Of a stretch of DNA of 48,882 bases, positions 41,346 through 48,882 are shown piece by piece (the first letter of the stretch is position 1; every line of letters begins with the position of its first letter). The DNA is taken from NCBI RefSeq assembly GCF_000971395.1, contig NZ_BBME01000022.1:1-48882 (forward strand), in the 5' to 3' direction. The position numbers were made by a program, and so were the translations under genes. Source of the DNA: Demequina iriomotensis. Its GTDB lineage: Bacteria; Actinomycetota; Actinomycetes; Actinomycetales; Demequinaceae. The notes under the pieces are model-generated. The model searched no databases, was not told the origin of the DNA, and saw only the letters and a list, made by a program, of their open reading frames with translations.

Positions 41346-43042
41346 GGGTTCCCTGCCATCCCTGCAAGTCCTGTGGTTTCCTCGATGACACCGTAGAGGC
41401 GATCGGTGGCACGCGTGAGACCGACATAGAGGACTGACTCAAAGTTGGGCACGTTCCTCCGATCGAGATCTGTCACGACGATGGCTGGCGCCTCGAGGCC
41501 TTTGAATGCCTGTATCGAGGAGAAACGAATCTTGCCCCTCTTGGCGGTGCCGTCGTCGGCTTGGACAAGCACGTTCCGCAACCACGGGTCAGTGGTCGTC
41601 GCGGCAGTTGAACCACTTCCGAGTGGGCTCAGCACGACGATCTCGCTGAGGTCGAACTTCTCTTCCCGCAAGCCTTCAATTGCCTTCCTCAGCAACGCTG
41701 ACTGGTCCGCTCCGCGTGCATACTTCAAGAAGACTGGGTTGGTGCCGTCGTCGTCCCGTCGGAACTTCCGGTAGCCGGGGGTGAGCCCGCTGAAGAAGTT
41801 CACGCTGGTTCCAATCCTCGGCAGGTTCCGACAGTTCATCGTGAGTCGGTGGGAGGGAAGGTGGGGCATGCGCGCCTCGAGCAGCGCGCGGCCGCGGCCG
41901 TCGTCGTAGATGGCCTGGCGCTCGAAGTCGCCAAACATCAGAACGCGGCCTCCGGACAATCCGCCCTTGACCATGAAGTCGAACACGTCGAGGTACGCGT
42001 CCGTCAAGAGGTCCTGAATCTCATCGATGATCAGGAAGTCGGCCGGCGGCTCACCCCGCTCCAGAAGTGCCTCGACCGCCCGATCGGGAAGCTCCCTAGT
42101 CCAGAACCGATCCCCGGCGGTCGAAGGCGCCTTGATTCCCGTTAGTGCCAAGAGCTGGCTGTGGAAAGTGCCCACCGACAAATGCGGGTCGCCCATGTCG
42201 ACCATGAGGCGTCGTGCGAGCAACTTGTTGAAGCACACGAGGCTCCCCGTACGTTTGAGGGCAAGCTCGCGCCGCGCGGCTTCCATGGCGAGAAGGGTCT
42301 TGCCCGAGCCTGCCGGGCCGGTGAAGAGCACGCTCTTGTTGTCGGACATCGCGTCGAGGGCGAGGAATTGCTCCTCAACGAAGTGAACGAGTTGATGCTC
42401 ACGAGCAGACCGGATATCCCCGGCCACAACACCAAACTCGAAGTTCGGTCGAAGGAGTGACGCTAGCCGCGCTGCCATTGAAAGGTCGGGTCCTACGCCG
42501 CGATCGGAGAACCCTCTGAAAGTAGCGTCGAGGTTGGCGACGCCGCCGGCGAAGGCGCGACGTATCGCGCCAATGGGGTCCTTCTTCAAGTCCTCCGAAT
42601 CAAGCACCTGCCACTCGGACCACTCGTTCGTAGGTTTCAGCATCGTCCGGGCGCGGGTCGCAGTGAACCAGGCGGCGCTCAAGGTCGGGATCGACCGGAG
42701 ATCGACCTTCTTCTTCAGCAAGTCTTCGCGAATCGAGTACATCGCTTCGCTGGCCTGCTTGAACGGGCCACGTGCAGTCGGTGCCTGGTTGCCGAGCTTC
42801 CAGACCCCGTGATCGAAGGAGAAGTGCTCATGTGACTTCACCTCGATCACCAAGACGCCGAGGTTGGGGGCGATGACGACGAAGTCCGCCTCGCCCTCTG
42901 GGTTGCGGACATGCTCGGCAATGTTCAGCGAGTGCAGAACGATCCAATCATCAGTCGTCCGGTCCTTAGCGAGCGCCCGATACACCGCCTTTTCGCCTGG
43001 CGCCGCATCTTCCGGAAAGAGCGGTGGTATCAGTCGAGCCAC
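41342..43042 (-). CDS. NERD nuclease-SF1 helicase fusion
   Basis: The 566-residue protein begins with a NERD nuclease domain (about 13-150): EADFVVIAPN with Asp53 and VLVIEVKS with Glu67 and Lys69, the usual D...ExK set. It continues into a UvrD/Rep-like SF1 ATPase: Walker A GPAGSGKT (242-249), DEIQD (340-344), RLTMNCRNLP (motif IV-like), IRFSSIQAFKGLEAPAIVVT (motif V) and YVGLTRATDRLY (motif VI, 539-550). This layout recalls the staphylococcal Nhi defence protein. It lies between the two unknown genes and drmA, joined by overlaps of 13 and four bases, in place of the phospholipase D gene drmC of standard DISARM. GTG start with GGAG six bases upstream. Confidence 0.85.
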   Translation of the reverse strand: MARLIPPLFPEDAAPGEKAVYRALAKDRTTDDWIVLHSLNIAEHVRNPEGEADFVVIAPNLGVLVIEVKSHEHFSFDHGVWKLGNQAPTARGPFKQASEAMYSIREDLLKKKVDLRSIPTLSAAWFTATRARTMLKPTNEWSEWQVLDSEDLKKDPIGAIRRAFAGGVANLDATFRGFSDRGVGPDLSMAARLASLLRPNFEFGVVAGDIRSAREHQLVHFVEEQFLALDAMSDNKSVLFTGPAGSGKTLLAMEAARRELALKRTGSLVCFNKLLARRLMVDMGDPHLSVGTFHSQLLALTGIKAPSTAGDRFWTRELPDRAVEALLERGEPPADFLIIDEIQDLLTDAYLDVFDFMVKGGLSGGRVLMFGDFERQAIYDDGRGRALLEARMPHLPSHRLTMNCRNLPRIGTSVNFFSGLTPGYRKFRRDDDGTNPVFLKYARGADQSALLRKAIEGLREEKFDLSEIVVLSPLGSGSTAATTTDPWLRNVLVQADDGTAKRGKIRFSSIQAFKGLEAPAIVVTDLDRRNVPNFESVLYVGLTRATDRLYGVIEETTGLAGMAGNP

Positions 43043-44544
43043 TCAGCACTCCGATCTTTGAAAGGCACCCTCACTTGATGCCGACCGACGATTTCGGTGA
43101 AGGGTGCCTTGGCGAGCACCCGGGCGACGATCATCCCCCGGATACCTTCGCTGGGCAGATCCAGATGCAGGATGCCATCGCGTTCAAGCGCAACGAGGTC
43201 GGCGCGCCCAACCGCCGCCTCGAGCTCCTTGCGAAGATCAGCGCTCGCCCTGTAAACCGCCCGCCGAAGTGAGATCGCATTGCCGTGGGTCGGCTGCGAT
43301 GGCGCGCCGAGCCATTCAAGAAGCAAGCCAAAGTCGGCGTCGCGCTGAGGGCAGATCAGAAGTGGCCCGGCCCAGGCCCGGACTTGACCGCTCGAACGTA
43401 CGCCGAGCTCTTCAAGGTCCGCCATTGCTCGCCGGTATCCCAATCGTTTCAGACGTGCCTGCAGGAGACCCTTCCAGTGTGCTTGAGTCGCGACTATGCC
43501 TGGTGCCGCGGTGCCTAGTGCGGCGATCGCCCGGTCGTACATGACCCCACGTTCGGACTCGCCTTCGCGGAGAACCAAGTACGTTCCTGGGACAACGTCT
43601 GGGACGGCTTCATACGCGACCCGGGCACCCTCCGGCTGACGTGGGTCGAGCGAACGGATCCGTTCACCGTCGTCGAGCCACAGGCCCTGCCCCCCTGCAA
43701 GCAGAATCTTTCGCGCCTCCACCTCTTCGCTATTGGGCTCCCGATCCCCGGATGTGCGCGTGCCCCACGCGGGCTCTGGGAAGTAGAAATCTGTGATCGC
43801 TTCATCGTCGACCTCCGCGCTGCTAGGTTCGGCGATGTCGCCGATCTGGTGCACGGTCGAGTGGACGACGATGGGTCCTTCGGCGTGGGCGCCGAGCGAT
43901 GATGACGGGACCGAACGATTGCGGAACCATGTCGGCATGATGAATGTGACTTCCGGAGTCGCGGGCGCGGTTACAACAGAAGTCGAGACGAAGGTCGGCG
44001 GCGCAATGACGTAGCTGATGTCGATAGATGGTGCGACCTTGTCGAGCTGGCTCGCGACTACGACCTCAGACCCGACTTGGTCGAGCCATCGTTGAAGGCC
44101 TGCACGAGCGGTGCCATTGCTCGCGACGACAATGCACTGGTCCGGTCCCACTTCATCGATCGACTCGAGCAGGACATCGCCGGTCGGACAGTCTGTCTCT
44201 CCGATGGCCTGGGCCGCCTCGGCGATCTGATCAAGTAGCGACCCTTCAGCGACGAGGTTGCGTAGCCGCTGGGCCCGGCGGACGAGCTCATCGATCAAGG
44301 ATTGCTGTACCTGGAATTGCCTAGGCTGCGGCTGTGTCATGCGGCGCCAGCGCAGCACGTTCGCCGCCCGAAGGACGTCGTCCCAGACCTCGCTGCGTTC
44401 ATCTCCGAGTACGAACAGGCAGCGTCGGATTGCCGCGTTCAACTGAGCGCCAGCCGGATCACCGACCGCGAATATCGATACACCGTTCTGCACTAGCGAA
44501 GCCGAGGCGTCGTACCGTCGTGCGACATCGTGTACCCGACTCAT
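43030..44544 (-). CDS. Unknown protein, possible C-terminal part of a DrmE-like unit
   Basis: I do not recognise a defined domain in this 504-residue protein. The section DQCIVVASNGTARAGLQRWL then SEVVVASQLDKVAPSIDISY and VIAPPTFVS has alternating strand/helix character, like a degenerate helicase lobe without a P-loop. PEVTFIMPTWFRNRSVPSSS and the C-terminal LPSEGIRGMIVARVLAKAPF look domain-like. It overlaps both its neighbours (four and 13 bases). Together with the 44541-45482 product the length is about 817 residues, close to that of DrmE from class 2 DISARM, which also lies upstream of drmA. The split-DrmE reading is inference and needs a profile search. Confidence 0.6.
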   Translation of the reverse strand: MSRVHDVARRYDASASLVQNGVSIFAVGDPAGAQLNAAIRRCLFVLGDERSEVWDDVLRAANVLRWRRMTQPQPRQFQVQQSLIDELVRRAQRLRNLVAEGSLLDQIAEAAQAIGETDCPTGDVLLESIDEVGPDQCIVVASNGTARAGLQRWLDQVGSEVVVASQLDKVAPSIDISYVIAPPTFVSTSVVTAPATPEVTFIMPTWFRNRSVPSSSLGAHAEGPIVVHSTVHQIGDIAEPSSAEVDDEAITDFYFPEPAWGTRTSGDREPNSEEVEARKILLAGGQGLWLDDGERIRSLDPRQPEGARVAYEAVPDVVPGTYLVLREGESERGVMYDRAIAALGTAAPGIVATQAHWKGLLQARLKRLGYRRAMADLEELGVRSSGQVRAWAGPLLICPQRDADFGLLLEWLGAPSQPTHGNAISLRRAVYRASADLRKELEAAVGRADLVALERDGILHLDLPSEGIRGMIVARVLAKAPFTEIVGRHQVRVPFKDRSAEWLD

Positions 44545-45482
44545 CGGGCTACCGTGAAGGCTATGGCTTCAACTCCTGCAGGCGGGCGCCATCGGAGTTC
44601 GTCGTGAAGCGACACCGGCTGACTGTTGTTGTGACGAGCTTCGATGACCGTTTCTGCAGCCGACTCGCTGGCCACGGAGCGATCAACAACGCAGACAACG
44701 ATGGGCACCGAGACTTCGTTGAGGTACTTGATCGCACCGTAGCGATCCAGTACAGCGGCCAAGCACGAGTCGGGAAGTGCCTCTCCTTCACCCAGTCGCG
44801 GCGCCGAAATGATCGGCGTCGACCAGGTTGCCGCATCTGGACCACATGGGAGTACGTATGTACCGAGTGCCGTTCCGATCGCACCCGCACTCGCTCCGTC
44901 GCCAATGAGAGCTTCGAGATCAGCCTGTAGCCATGTGCGGGTCCCGACCAACGCCAGGTCCATTGGCGGCGCGGCTAGTCTGGCCAGCCATGCGGCAGCG
45001 GCGCCAGTGAGTTCTGCGAGGTAACCCGCCGGTGGAGTTTCAGAGCAGATGGACACCGTCGCTGACTCGACAGGAGCCACCGCTCGAAAGCGCTCCACCG
45101 GCAGGCGTTTGCCGCCCGTAAGGACTCGAGTGCCACTGGGGTGTTCCTCAAGCTTGATGAATGGGCCCGTAATGATCTGCTCATCGGTGACCGCTCGCAA
45201 ACACGTCAGGCGATCTGAGGTCTCAAAGACTTCTAGCGGGCTAGCGAGTACCGGAGCGGGCTTCGAAAGCATCCAGCCCGACCCGACGAGGGCGGCTACG
45301 TAGTCGCGGCGCGGAACCGAAAGCGCGACGACCAACTGTCGATCGTCAAGCCTGGCGAGATGGCGCCGGAGCAAGGAGCCGAGCGCGACGAACTTGCCGA
45401 CCCAGTCCAACGCCACCAACGGGTCGCCGGGCGCATCTGCGATTCCAAGCACTGTGCGCGCACGGACTGACGGTTCGGCCAC
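44541..45482 (-). CDS. Unknown first gene of the DISARM-like operon
   Basis: This 313-residue protein has no recognised domain. It contains KFVALGSLLRRHLARLDDRQ, then LVVALSVPRRDYVAALVGSG and LALVGTRTWLQADLEALIGD, with alternating strand and helix. The start is set at GTG 45482 because GGGGG lies four bases upstream and a TATAGT promoter element lies at 45516-45511; an ATG at 45545 would place that promoter inside the coding region. It is the first gene of a five-gene operon (unknown-unknown-NERD helicase-drmA-drmB) and overlaps the second gene by four bases. It may be the N-terminal half of a split DrmE-like protein. Confidence 0.6.
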   Translation of the reverse strand: MAEPSVRARTVLGIADAPGDPLVALDWVGKFVALGSLLRRHLARLDDRQLVVALSVPRRDYVAALVGSGWMLSKPAPVLASPLEVFETSDRLTCLRAVTDEQIITGPFIKLEEHPSGTRVLTGGKRLPVERFRAVAPVESATVSICSETPPAGYLAELTGAAAAWLARLAAPPMDLALVGTRTWLQADLEALIGDGASAGAIGTALGTYVLPCGPDAATWSTPIISAPRLGEGEALPDSCLAAVLDRYGAIKYLNEVSVPIVVCVVDRSVASESAAETVIEARHNNSQPVSLHDELRWRPPAGVEAIAFTVAR

Positions 45483-45510
45483 TCTGCCCCCTTCTTCGCG
45501 ACTGGGTGCC

Positions 45511-45539
45511 ACTATATGGGTGACCGTATCGCGACGGTC
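45511..45539 (-). promoter_or_regulatory. Promoter and dyad operator of the DISARM-like operon
   Basis: On the minus strand TATAGT (45516-45511) is a near-perfect -10 element 28 bases before the GTG at 45482. The region where the -35 should lie is covered by a perfect dyad GACCGT-N6-ACGGTC (45522-45527 and 45534-45539) in place of a good -35 hexamer. This arrangement suggests control by a repressor or activator. No dedicated regulator gene is recognised nearby. Confidence 0.45.
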
Positions 45540-45628
45540 CGACATCGCGGCGCGCCGTTCTTCGACTACTGAGCATCGAGCGATCCTTTGCTGCTTTGGG
45601 TAAGAGTCGCGCCTGAGAGAATCTCGCC

Positions 45629-46324
45629 ATGATCGGTGACTCGGTTCCGTGGAGGGACGAACTCCTCAAGTCATCGCTCAGACTTCGGCGGTGGAATACC
45701 CAGGAGCGTTGGACTGAGCGGACATACTTCCTCGCCGAGCGCGACATCATGATGAGCGCGTACTCGATCCGCCGCCTCATCGACTCGGCCAAGTCCTCCT
45801 CGAAGCTCCTGTCCAAGCGCATCCCGACCGTGCAGTATCCGCTGGTCGGACGAAAGCCGATGGTGCTCGATCGGTTCGATCCGGAGCAGTTCTACGACCT
45901 CCAGAAGGGGATGAGGAACGACCTGGAAGTCGGAAGGTTGTGCAACCAGGTCATCCACAGCTTCGTCTTCCAGATCTACCTCGAGGAGGACGCAACGACC
46001 AGCGTCGTCTTCGTCTCGGACCTCGACCGCGGAAAGCACCTGCACGGCATCCCGTTCGAGGTCCTCGCGGACCTCTTCGACTACGTCGGACGTGAGGAAA
46101 TCATCGAATCCTCCGGCACCATGATCGAGGGCGAGCAGACCTTCGTGAACACCTCGAACCACGACGCGGTCGAGAGCGGGCGAGCTCGGTATGCCGACGA
46201 CCGCCGCGTAGACACGGAGTGGATCCACGAGGAGATCCCACCGTTCGACGAGGCCGTCCTCCAGATGGTCGCTCGGAGGATGGCCGCGGTCACAGAACAG
46301 CGCGGCGACGTCGAGAGCGGCTGA
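45629..46324 (+). CDS. Unknown 231-residue protein divergent from the DISARM-like operon
   Basis: I do not recognise this protein. It is soluble and charged, with segments such as WTERTYFLAERDIMMSAYSI, CNQVIHSFVFQIYLEEDATT, SVVFVSDLDRGKHLHGIPFE and LADLFDYVG. There is no HKD motif, so it is not DrmC, and no nuclease motif is evident. Its ATG has only a weak GAGAGA signal nine to ten bases upstream. It is divergent from the DISARM-like operon, sharing a region of about 150 bases with the promoter and dyad at 45511-45539. It could be a regulator or an island component; it may also be unrelated. Confidence 0.6.
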   Translation: MIGDSVPWRDELLKSSLRLRRWNTQERWTERTYFLAERDIMMSAYSIRRLIDSAKSSSKLLSKRIPTVQYPLVGRKPMVLDRFDPEQFYDLQKGMRNDLEVGRLCNQVIHSFVFQIYLEEDATTSVVFVSDLDRGKHLHGIPFEVLADLFDYVGREEIIESSGTMIEGEQTFVNTSNHDAVESGRARYADDRRVDTEWIHEEIPPFDEAVLQMVARRMAAVTEQRGDVESG

Positions 46325-46442
46325 CGCGAAACTGTCCGTCAGACCGCCGCAGCAGGGAGGCATCCGCGCCGGTGCGCCACGGTTCGTCTTGATACGCGCA
46401 GCTAGTGCAGTGCTTACTCGTTGCGACGGAGCGCGACTCGAG

Positions 46443-46456
46443 GGGTAGACCTACCC
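46443..46456. repeat. Small dyad before the broken integrase
   Basis: GGGTAG-AC-CTACCC is a perfect dyad in the 264-base gap between the island and the integrase remnant. It may be an operator or an arm-type site for the integrase. No other structure is evident in this gap. Confidence 0.3.
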
Positions 46457-46588
46457 GATGAGCGATCGATGCGACGTAGCCGATCAGGTGAGTAGCCGAC
46501 TGACTTCCTTGGTCTCTTCGGTCGGGGGGTCTACGTCGGAGAGTTGTTGCCTTCGTGATGATCACGCTCGCCCTGCCAGCCTGGCTGC

Positions 46589-47565
46589 ATGACTCCTTGG
46601 CAGACGGCAGGCGGCGCACCACGAGCCCGCCCGGCGGGGCTCACGCCGGCGGACGTGGCGCGGATCGACACCGCGCTCGAGGCGCACCACCCGCCCGCGA
46701 CGCTGACGACCTACGCCTCAGCTTGGCGAGGGTTCGAGCGCTACTGCGGTGAGCGTGGGTTCACCGCGCTGCCAGCCGCACCCGAGGTCGTCTGCGCGTA
46801 CATCACCCACCAGGCCGAGCGCGGTCTGACCAGTGGCATGGTTACCTGCACCCTCGCCCACCGGCACGGAATCGCAGGCCAGGAGGACCCCACCACCAGC
46901 GAGCTGGTCACGCGCGTCCGCCGAGGATTGCGGCGCATCCTCGGCGTCGCACCCTGCCGCCGCGCACGCCCCTTCTGGTCGAGGACATCCGCGACTTCCT
47001 CGCCGCCATCGATCGCGCCACCGCGATCGGCAAACACGCCGCCGCGATCATCATGCTCGGCTTCGCCTCGGCCATGCGACGGTGCGAGCTCGCCGCGCTT
47101 GAGGTGGGGGACATCACCCCCGCTGCGGGCGGGATCATGGTCAACGTGCGCCGCTCCAAAGGCGACCCCCACGGCGTCTGCCGTACCATCGCCATCGCGC
47201 AAGGCCGATGGCCCGACTCTCACCCCCTTGCGGCGCTCGACGCATGGCACCGCGTCCGTCCAGTTGACGCCGAGCACCTGTTCACCCGTGTGCACGCCAA
47301 CGGCACCGCCGACGCCGAACCGATCAACGCCGCGTCGGTGGTGCGGATCGTCAAGACCCGCGCCCGCGCCGTCGGATTCACCGGCGACCGGGTCGTCGCC
47401 CACTCCCTTCGCGCCGGCCACGCCACCTCCGCTGCGATGGCCGGAGTGCCGCTGGACCGCATCGCCGCGCAGAGCCGCCACCGCGACCTCGCTACCCTCG
47501 TGAACTCCCACATCCGACCGATCACGCAGATGCAGACCACGTCGAGCCGACACCTGGGGCTGTGA
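46589..47565 (+). pseudogene. Tyrosine integrase, frameshifted, catalytic Tyr apparently replaced
   Basis: The N-terminal part (TLTTYASAWRGFERYCGERG; EVVCAYITHQAERGLT) reads in frame from 46589 to about 46970, and the catalytic part (MLGFASAMRRCELAALEVGD; VVAHSLRAGHATSAAMAG) reads in another frame from there to 47565. Adding one C to the CCCC run at 46969-46972 restores a smooth RRARPLLVEDIRDFLAAID. The catalytic Arg (AMRRCELAAL) and His-x-x-Arg (HSLRAGH) are kept, but where HYIRP is expected the sequence is NSHIRP, with CAC at 47509-47511. Two independent faults suggest a dead gene. A sequencing error could explain the frameshift, but less easily the residue change. Confidence 0.75.
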
Positions 47566-47906
47566 GCCCTGGCGCCCTCGCGATCGTGCCGCACCGTCGT
47601 CCAGCGGGAGTGGCGAGGCTACTGGACGGGCGCGAGACGAACTGGGTAAGTGGGGTTGATAGTCGTTCCGCCTCAGTGCATGGCGCGGAACGGCGGCCAG
47701 CCGATTCGGGGCTATCTGGTGAGCATAGGCGGGCACTGCCACGGCGGGCCCTCGGACGTGTCGTGTCAGGTTGGGGAATTGGGTGACATGGGCACCGTCG
47801 GTGGCCGAACACTGACCATGATGGCTACGGCAGCGCGGGGACGCACAGGAGTGACGCCGGGGGCGATCCTCAGGCGATAGCCCTATCTCGAGCGAGGAGG
47901 CCGGCC
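47566..47906. other. Intergenic region after the integrase remnant
   Basis: This stretch of about 340 bases has no convincing gene. It holds one perfect eight-base dyad (47664-47692). An element boundary or attachment site could lie here, but no matching second copy can be shown within the window. Confidence 0.35.
47664..47692. repeat. Eight-base inverted repeat downstream of integrase
   Basis: CGTTCCGC (47664-47671) and GCGGAACG (47685-47692) are perfect arms with a 13-base spacer, 100 bases after the integrase stop. It could be a terminator or a recombinase core-type site; nothing decides between them. Confidence 0.35.
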
Positions 47907-48882
47907 GTGCAGGTGAGCGACATCGTCGAGTACTGGGCGCGATTCGGACGGGATGAATCAACGGGCCACTGGACCCATCCGGACGACCGGGTTGTTCTGG
48001 CGGGGCAGCACTCGTTCAACCTGGACTACCCGACCTGCCCCTACCTTGGCCCGGTGACCTCGGCAAAGGTCGTCATCCTCGGCGCCAACGGCGGCTACAG
48101 CAATACGGCGACACCCGAGGAGTTCCCCGATGCCGAGGCGTTCGACTGGTATCTGGGACGCATTCGGGATCCGGAGAATGCGGACTGGTCGAACGTGTCC
48201 CCGTACTACGACCGCGTGAACTACGGGCCCCTCGTCTACCGCGGTGACGCGGTCTGGGTCAACGCCTCGCCGTATCGGAGTCCCAGAATCAGCGCGGAGC
48301 CCGACAACCAGCGCTTGGTCAGGTTGCTGCCCACGTCGGCCTTCATCCGGCGCTGGCTCATCGACGCCGTCCTGCCTCTGGCCGCCTGCGGAGAACGCTA
48401 TGTCGTCGTCAAACGCCCAGGACTCTGGCAGCTCCCGCCAGAGGTACGCACGGCCAGGGGTGTGATCGTCGATCCGGCACCGATCTCACCGCAGCTGACT
48501 TCGGGGCCTTGGGCGGCGGTGCAGGACTTCCTCGCTGGCCGCGTTCCGGCATCGGGCGCTCACACCCCGGGCTCCCGAGAGACTGCCGGACAGACTCGAA
48601 CTACAGTCGAACCGATCGAACCTGGAGAGCACCTCATGACTGACGCCATACCCGCCGGAACACCGCAGTCGCAGGTCGCGCCGCTCATGCGCGTCTGCGA
48701 AGCGCTCGGGCTCAAGCTTATGACCCCAGAAGCGGCGTGGCCCGGATACGGCAAGGTGGTCCACCTCCACGGTGGGCGAAGTATCTACATCAATCGCACG
48801 AACGCTGATGTCCGCTCGGGCCCGGCTGAGATCGCGGCCTGGGACAAAGCCGGCCTCGGCACGGTGCGCCCCGACAACGACC
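47907..48882 (+). CDS. Unknown protein, runs off the window end (partial)
   Basis: From a GTG at 47907, six bases after AGGAGG, the frame stays open for 325 codons to the window end. The first 200 residues form one domain: CPYLGPVTSAKVVILGANGG, YDRVNYGPLVYRGDAVWVNA, SPYRSPR, and GERYVVVKRPGLWQLPPEV. The strand pattern with VVILGANGG and a later VNASPY is reminiscent of uracil-DNA-glycosylase-like folds, but no signature motif confirms it. A Ser/Thr/Pro linker leads to a second domain beginning about residue 245 (SQVAPLMRVCEALGLKLMTP) that looks like a small alpha/beta module (VHLHGGRSIYINRTNADVRS). The gene lies right of the broken integrase and may be host sequence outside the element. Confidence 0.6.
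   Translation, partial: MQVSDIVEYWARFGRDESTGHWTHPDDRVVLAGQHSFNLDYPTCPYLGPVTSAKVVILGANGGYSNTATPEEFPDAEAFDWYLGRIRDPENADWSNVSPYYDRVNYGPLVYRGDAVWVNASPYRSPRISAEPDNQRLVRLLPTSAFIRRWLIDAVLPLAACGERYVVVKRPGLWQLPPEVRTARGVIVDPAPISPQLTSGPWAAVQDFLAGRVPASGAHTPGSRETAGQTRTTVEPIEPGEHLMTDAIPAGTPQSQVAPLMRVCEALGLKLMTPEAAWPGYGKVVHLHGGRSIYINRTNADVRSGPAEIAAWDKAGLGTVRPDND

Noticed and set aside
45629..46324. Possible DrmC (phospholipase D) gene
   Set aside because: No HxKxxxxD motif is present in this product or in the unknown proteins at 43030-45482, so I do not call drmC.
1..48882. tRNA genes, rRNA genes, CRISPR arrays and insertion sequences
   Set aside because: I looked for T-arm-like signatures, regularly spaced repeats and transposase motifs and found none; no att site duplicate could be shown by eye.

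Overview
The window is high-GC actinobacterial DNA. Almost all of it looks like the inside of an integrative and conjugative element (ICE) of a Microbacteriaceae-type host such as Microbacterium or a relative. I base this on GC-rich third codon positions, frequent GTG starts, and a transfer gene set typical of such elements: SCO6880-family protein, paired DUF6112 proteins, DUF4913, DUF2637, a MobF relaxase and a DUF3024 protein. The taxonomic placement is inference; no rRNA or tRNA gene is visible.

Layout. 1-3.4 kb: the end of a tyrosine integrase (+), then on the minus strand an ssb gene, a DUF4913 remnant, a membrane-anchored ankyrin protein, an intact DUF4913 gene and a second ssb. 3.4-4.2 kb: a plus-strand membrane protein of unknown function. 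4.5-21.5 kb: a long minus-strand transfer operon read right to left: ArdC-like antirestriction protease, primase-polymerase, DUF2637, two unknowns, a ParB-like protein, a VirB8-like protein, an M23/lysozyme-like peptidase, two DUF6112 proteins, a VirB6/TrbL-like protein, SCO6880, a small unknown, VirB4, a small unknown and VirD4. Many neighbours overlap by 1-4 bases. A plus-strand alpha/beta hydrolase with its own consensus promoter is inserted between SCO6880 and the VirB4 group. 21.6-28.8 kb: an AraC regulator (-), a coiled-coil membrane protein (+), a structured intergenic region that is a candidate oriT, the MobF relaxase-helicase TraA, DUF3024 and a small membrane protein.

29-46.3 kb is a defence island. 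A perfect LexA/SOS-type box (29050-29065) lies at its left edge. It holds a C5 cytosine methyltransferase (+), a minus-strand operon of a ParB-like protein, a SNF2 helicase and a PD-(D/E)XK DUF3883-like nuclease, a winged-helix HNH-like protein (+), and a five-gene minus-strand operon. That operon carries two unrecognised proteins, a NERD-nuclease/SF1-helicase fusion, DrmA and DrmB. DrmA, DrmB and a C5 methyltransferase mark a DISARM-like system, but drmC (phospholipase D) is absent and a NERD-helicase protein sits inside the operon. I regard this as the most likely new system in the window.

46.5-48.9 kb: a tyrosine integrase disabled by a one-base loss in a C run and apparently lacking the catalytic tyrosine, then an unrecognised gene that runs off the window end.

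How the parts may work together (inference): TraA nicks at oriT and is handed by VirD4 to the VirB4/SCO6880/VirB6/VirB8 channel, with the M23 enzyme opening the wall. SSB and ArdC would protect incoming single-stranded DNA. Related stem-loop leaders before one ssb and ardC suggest joint early expression. The island would then protect the recipient from phages.
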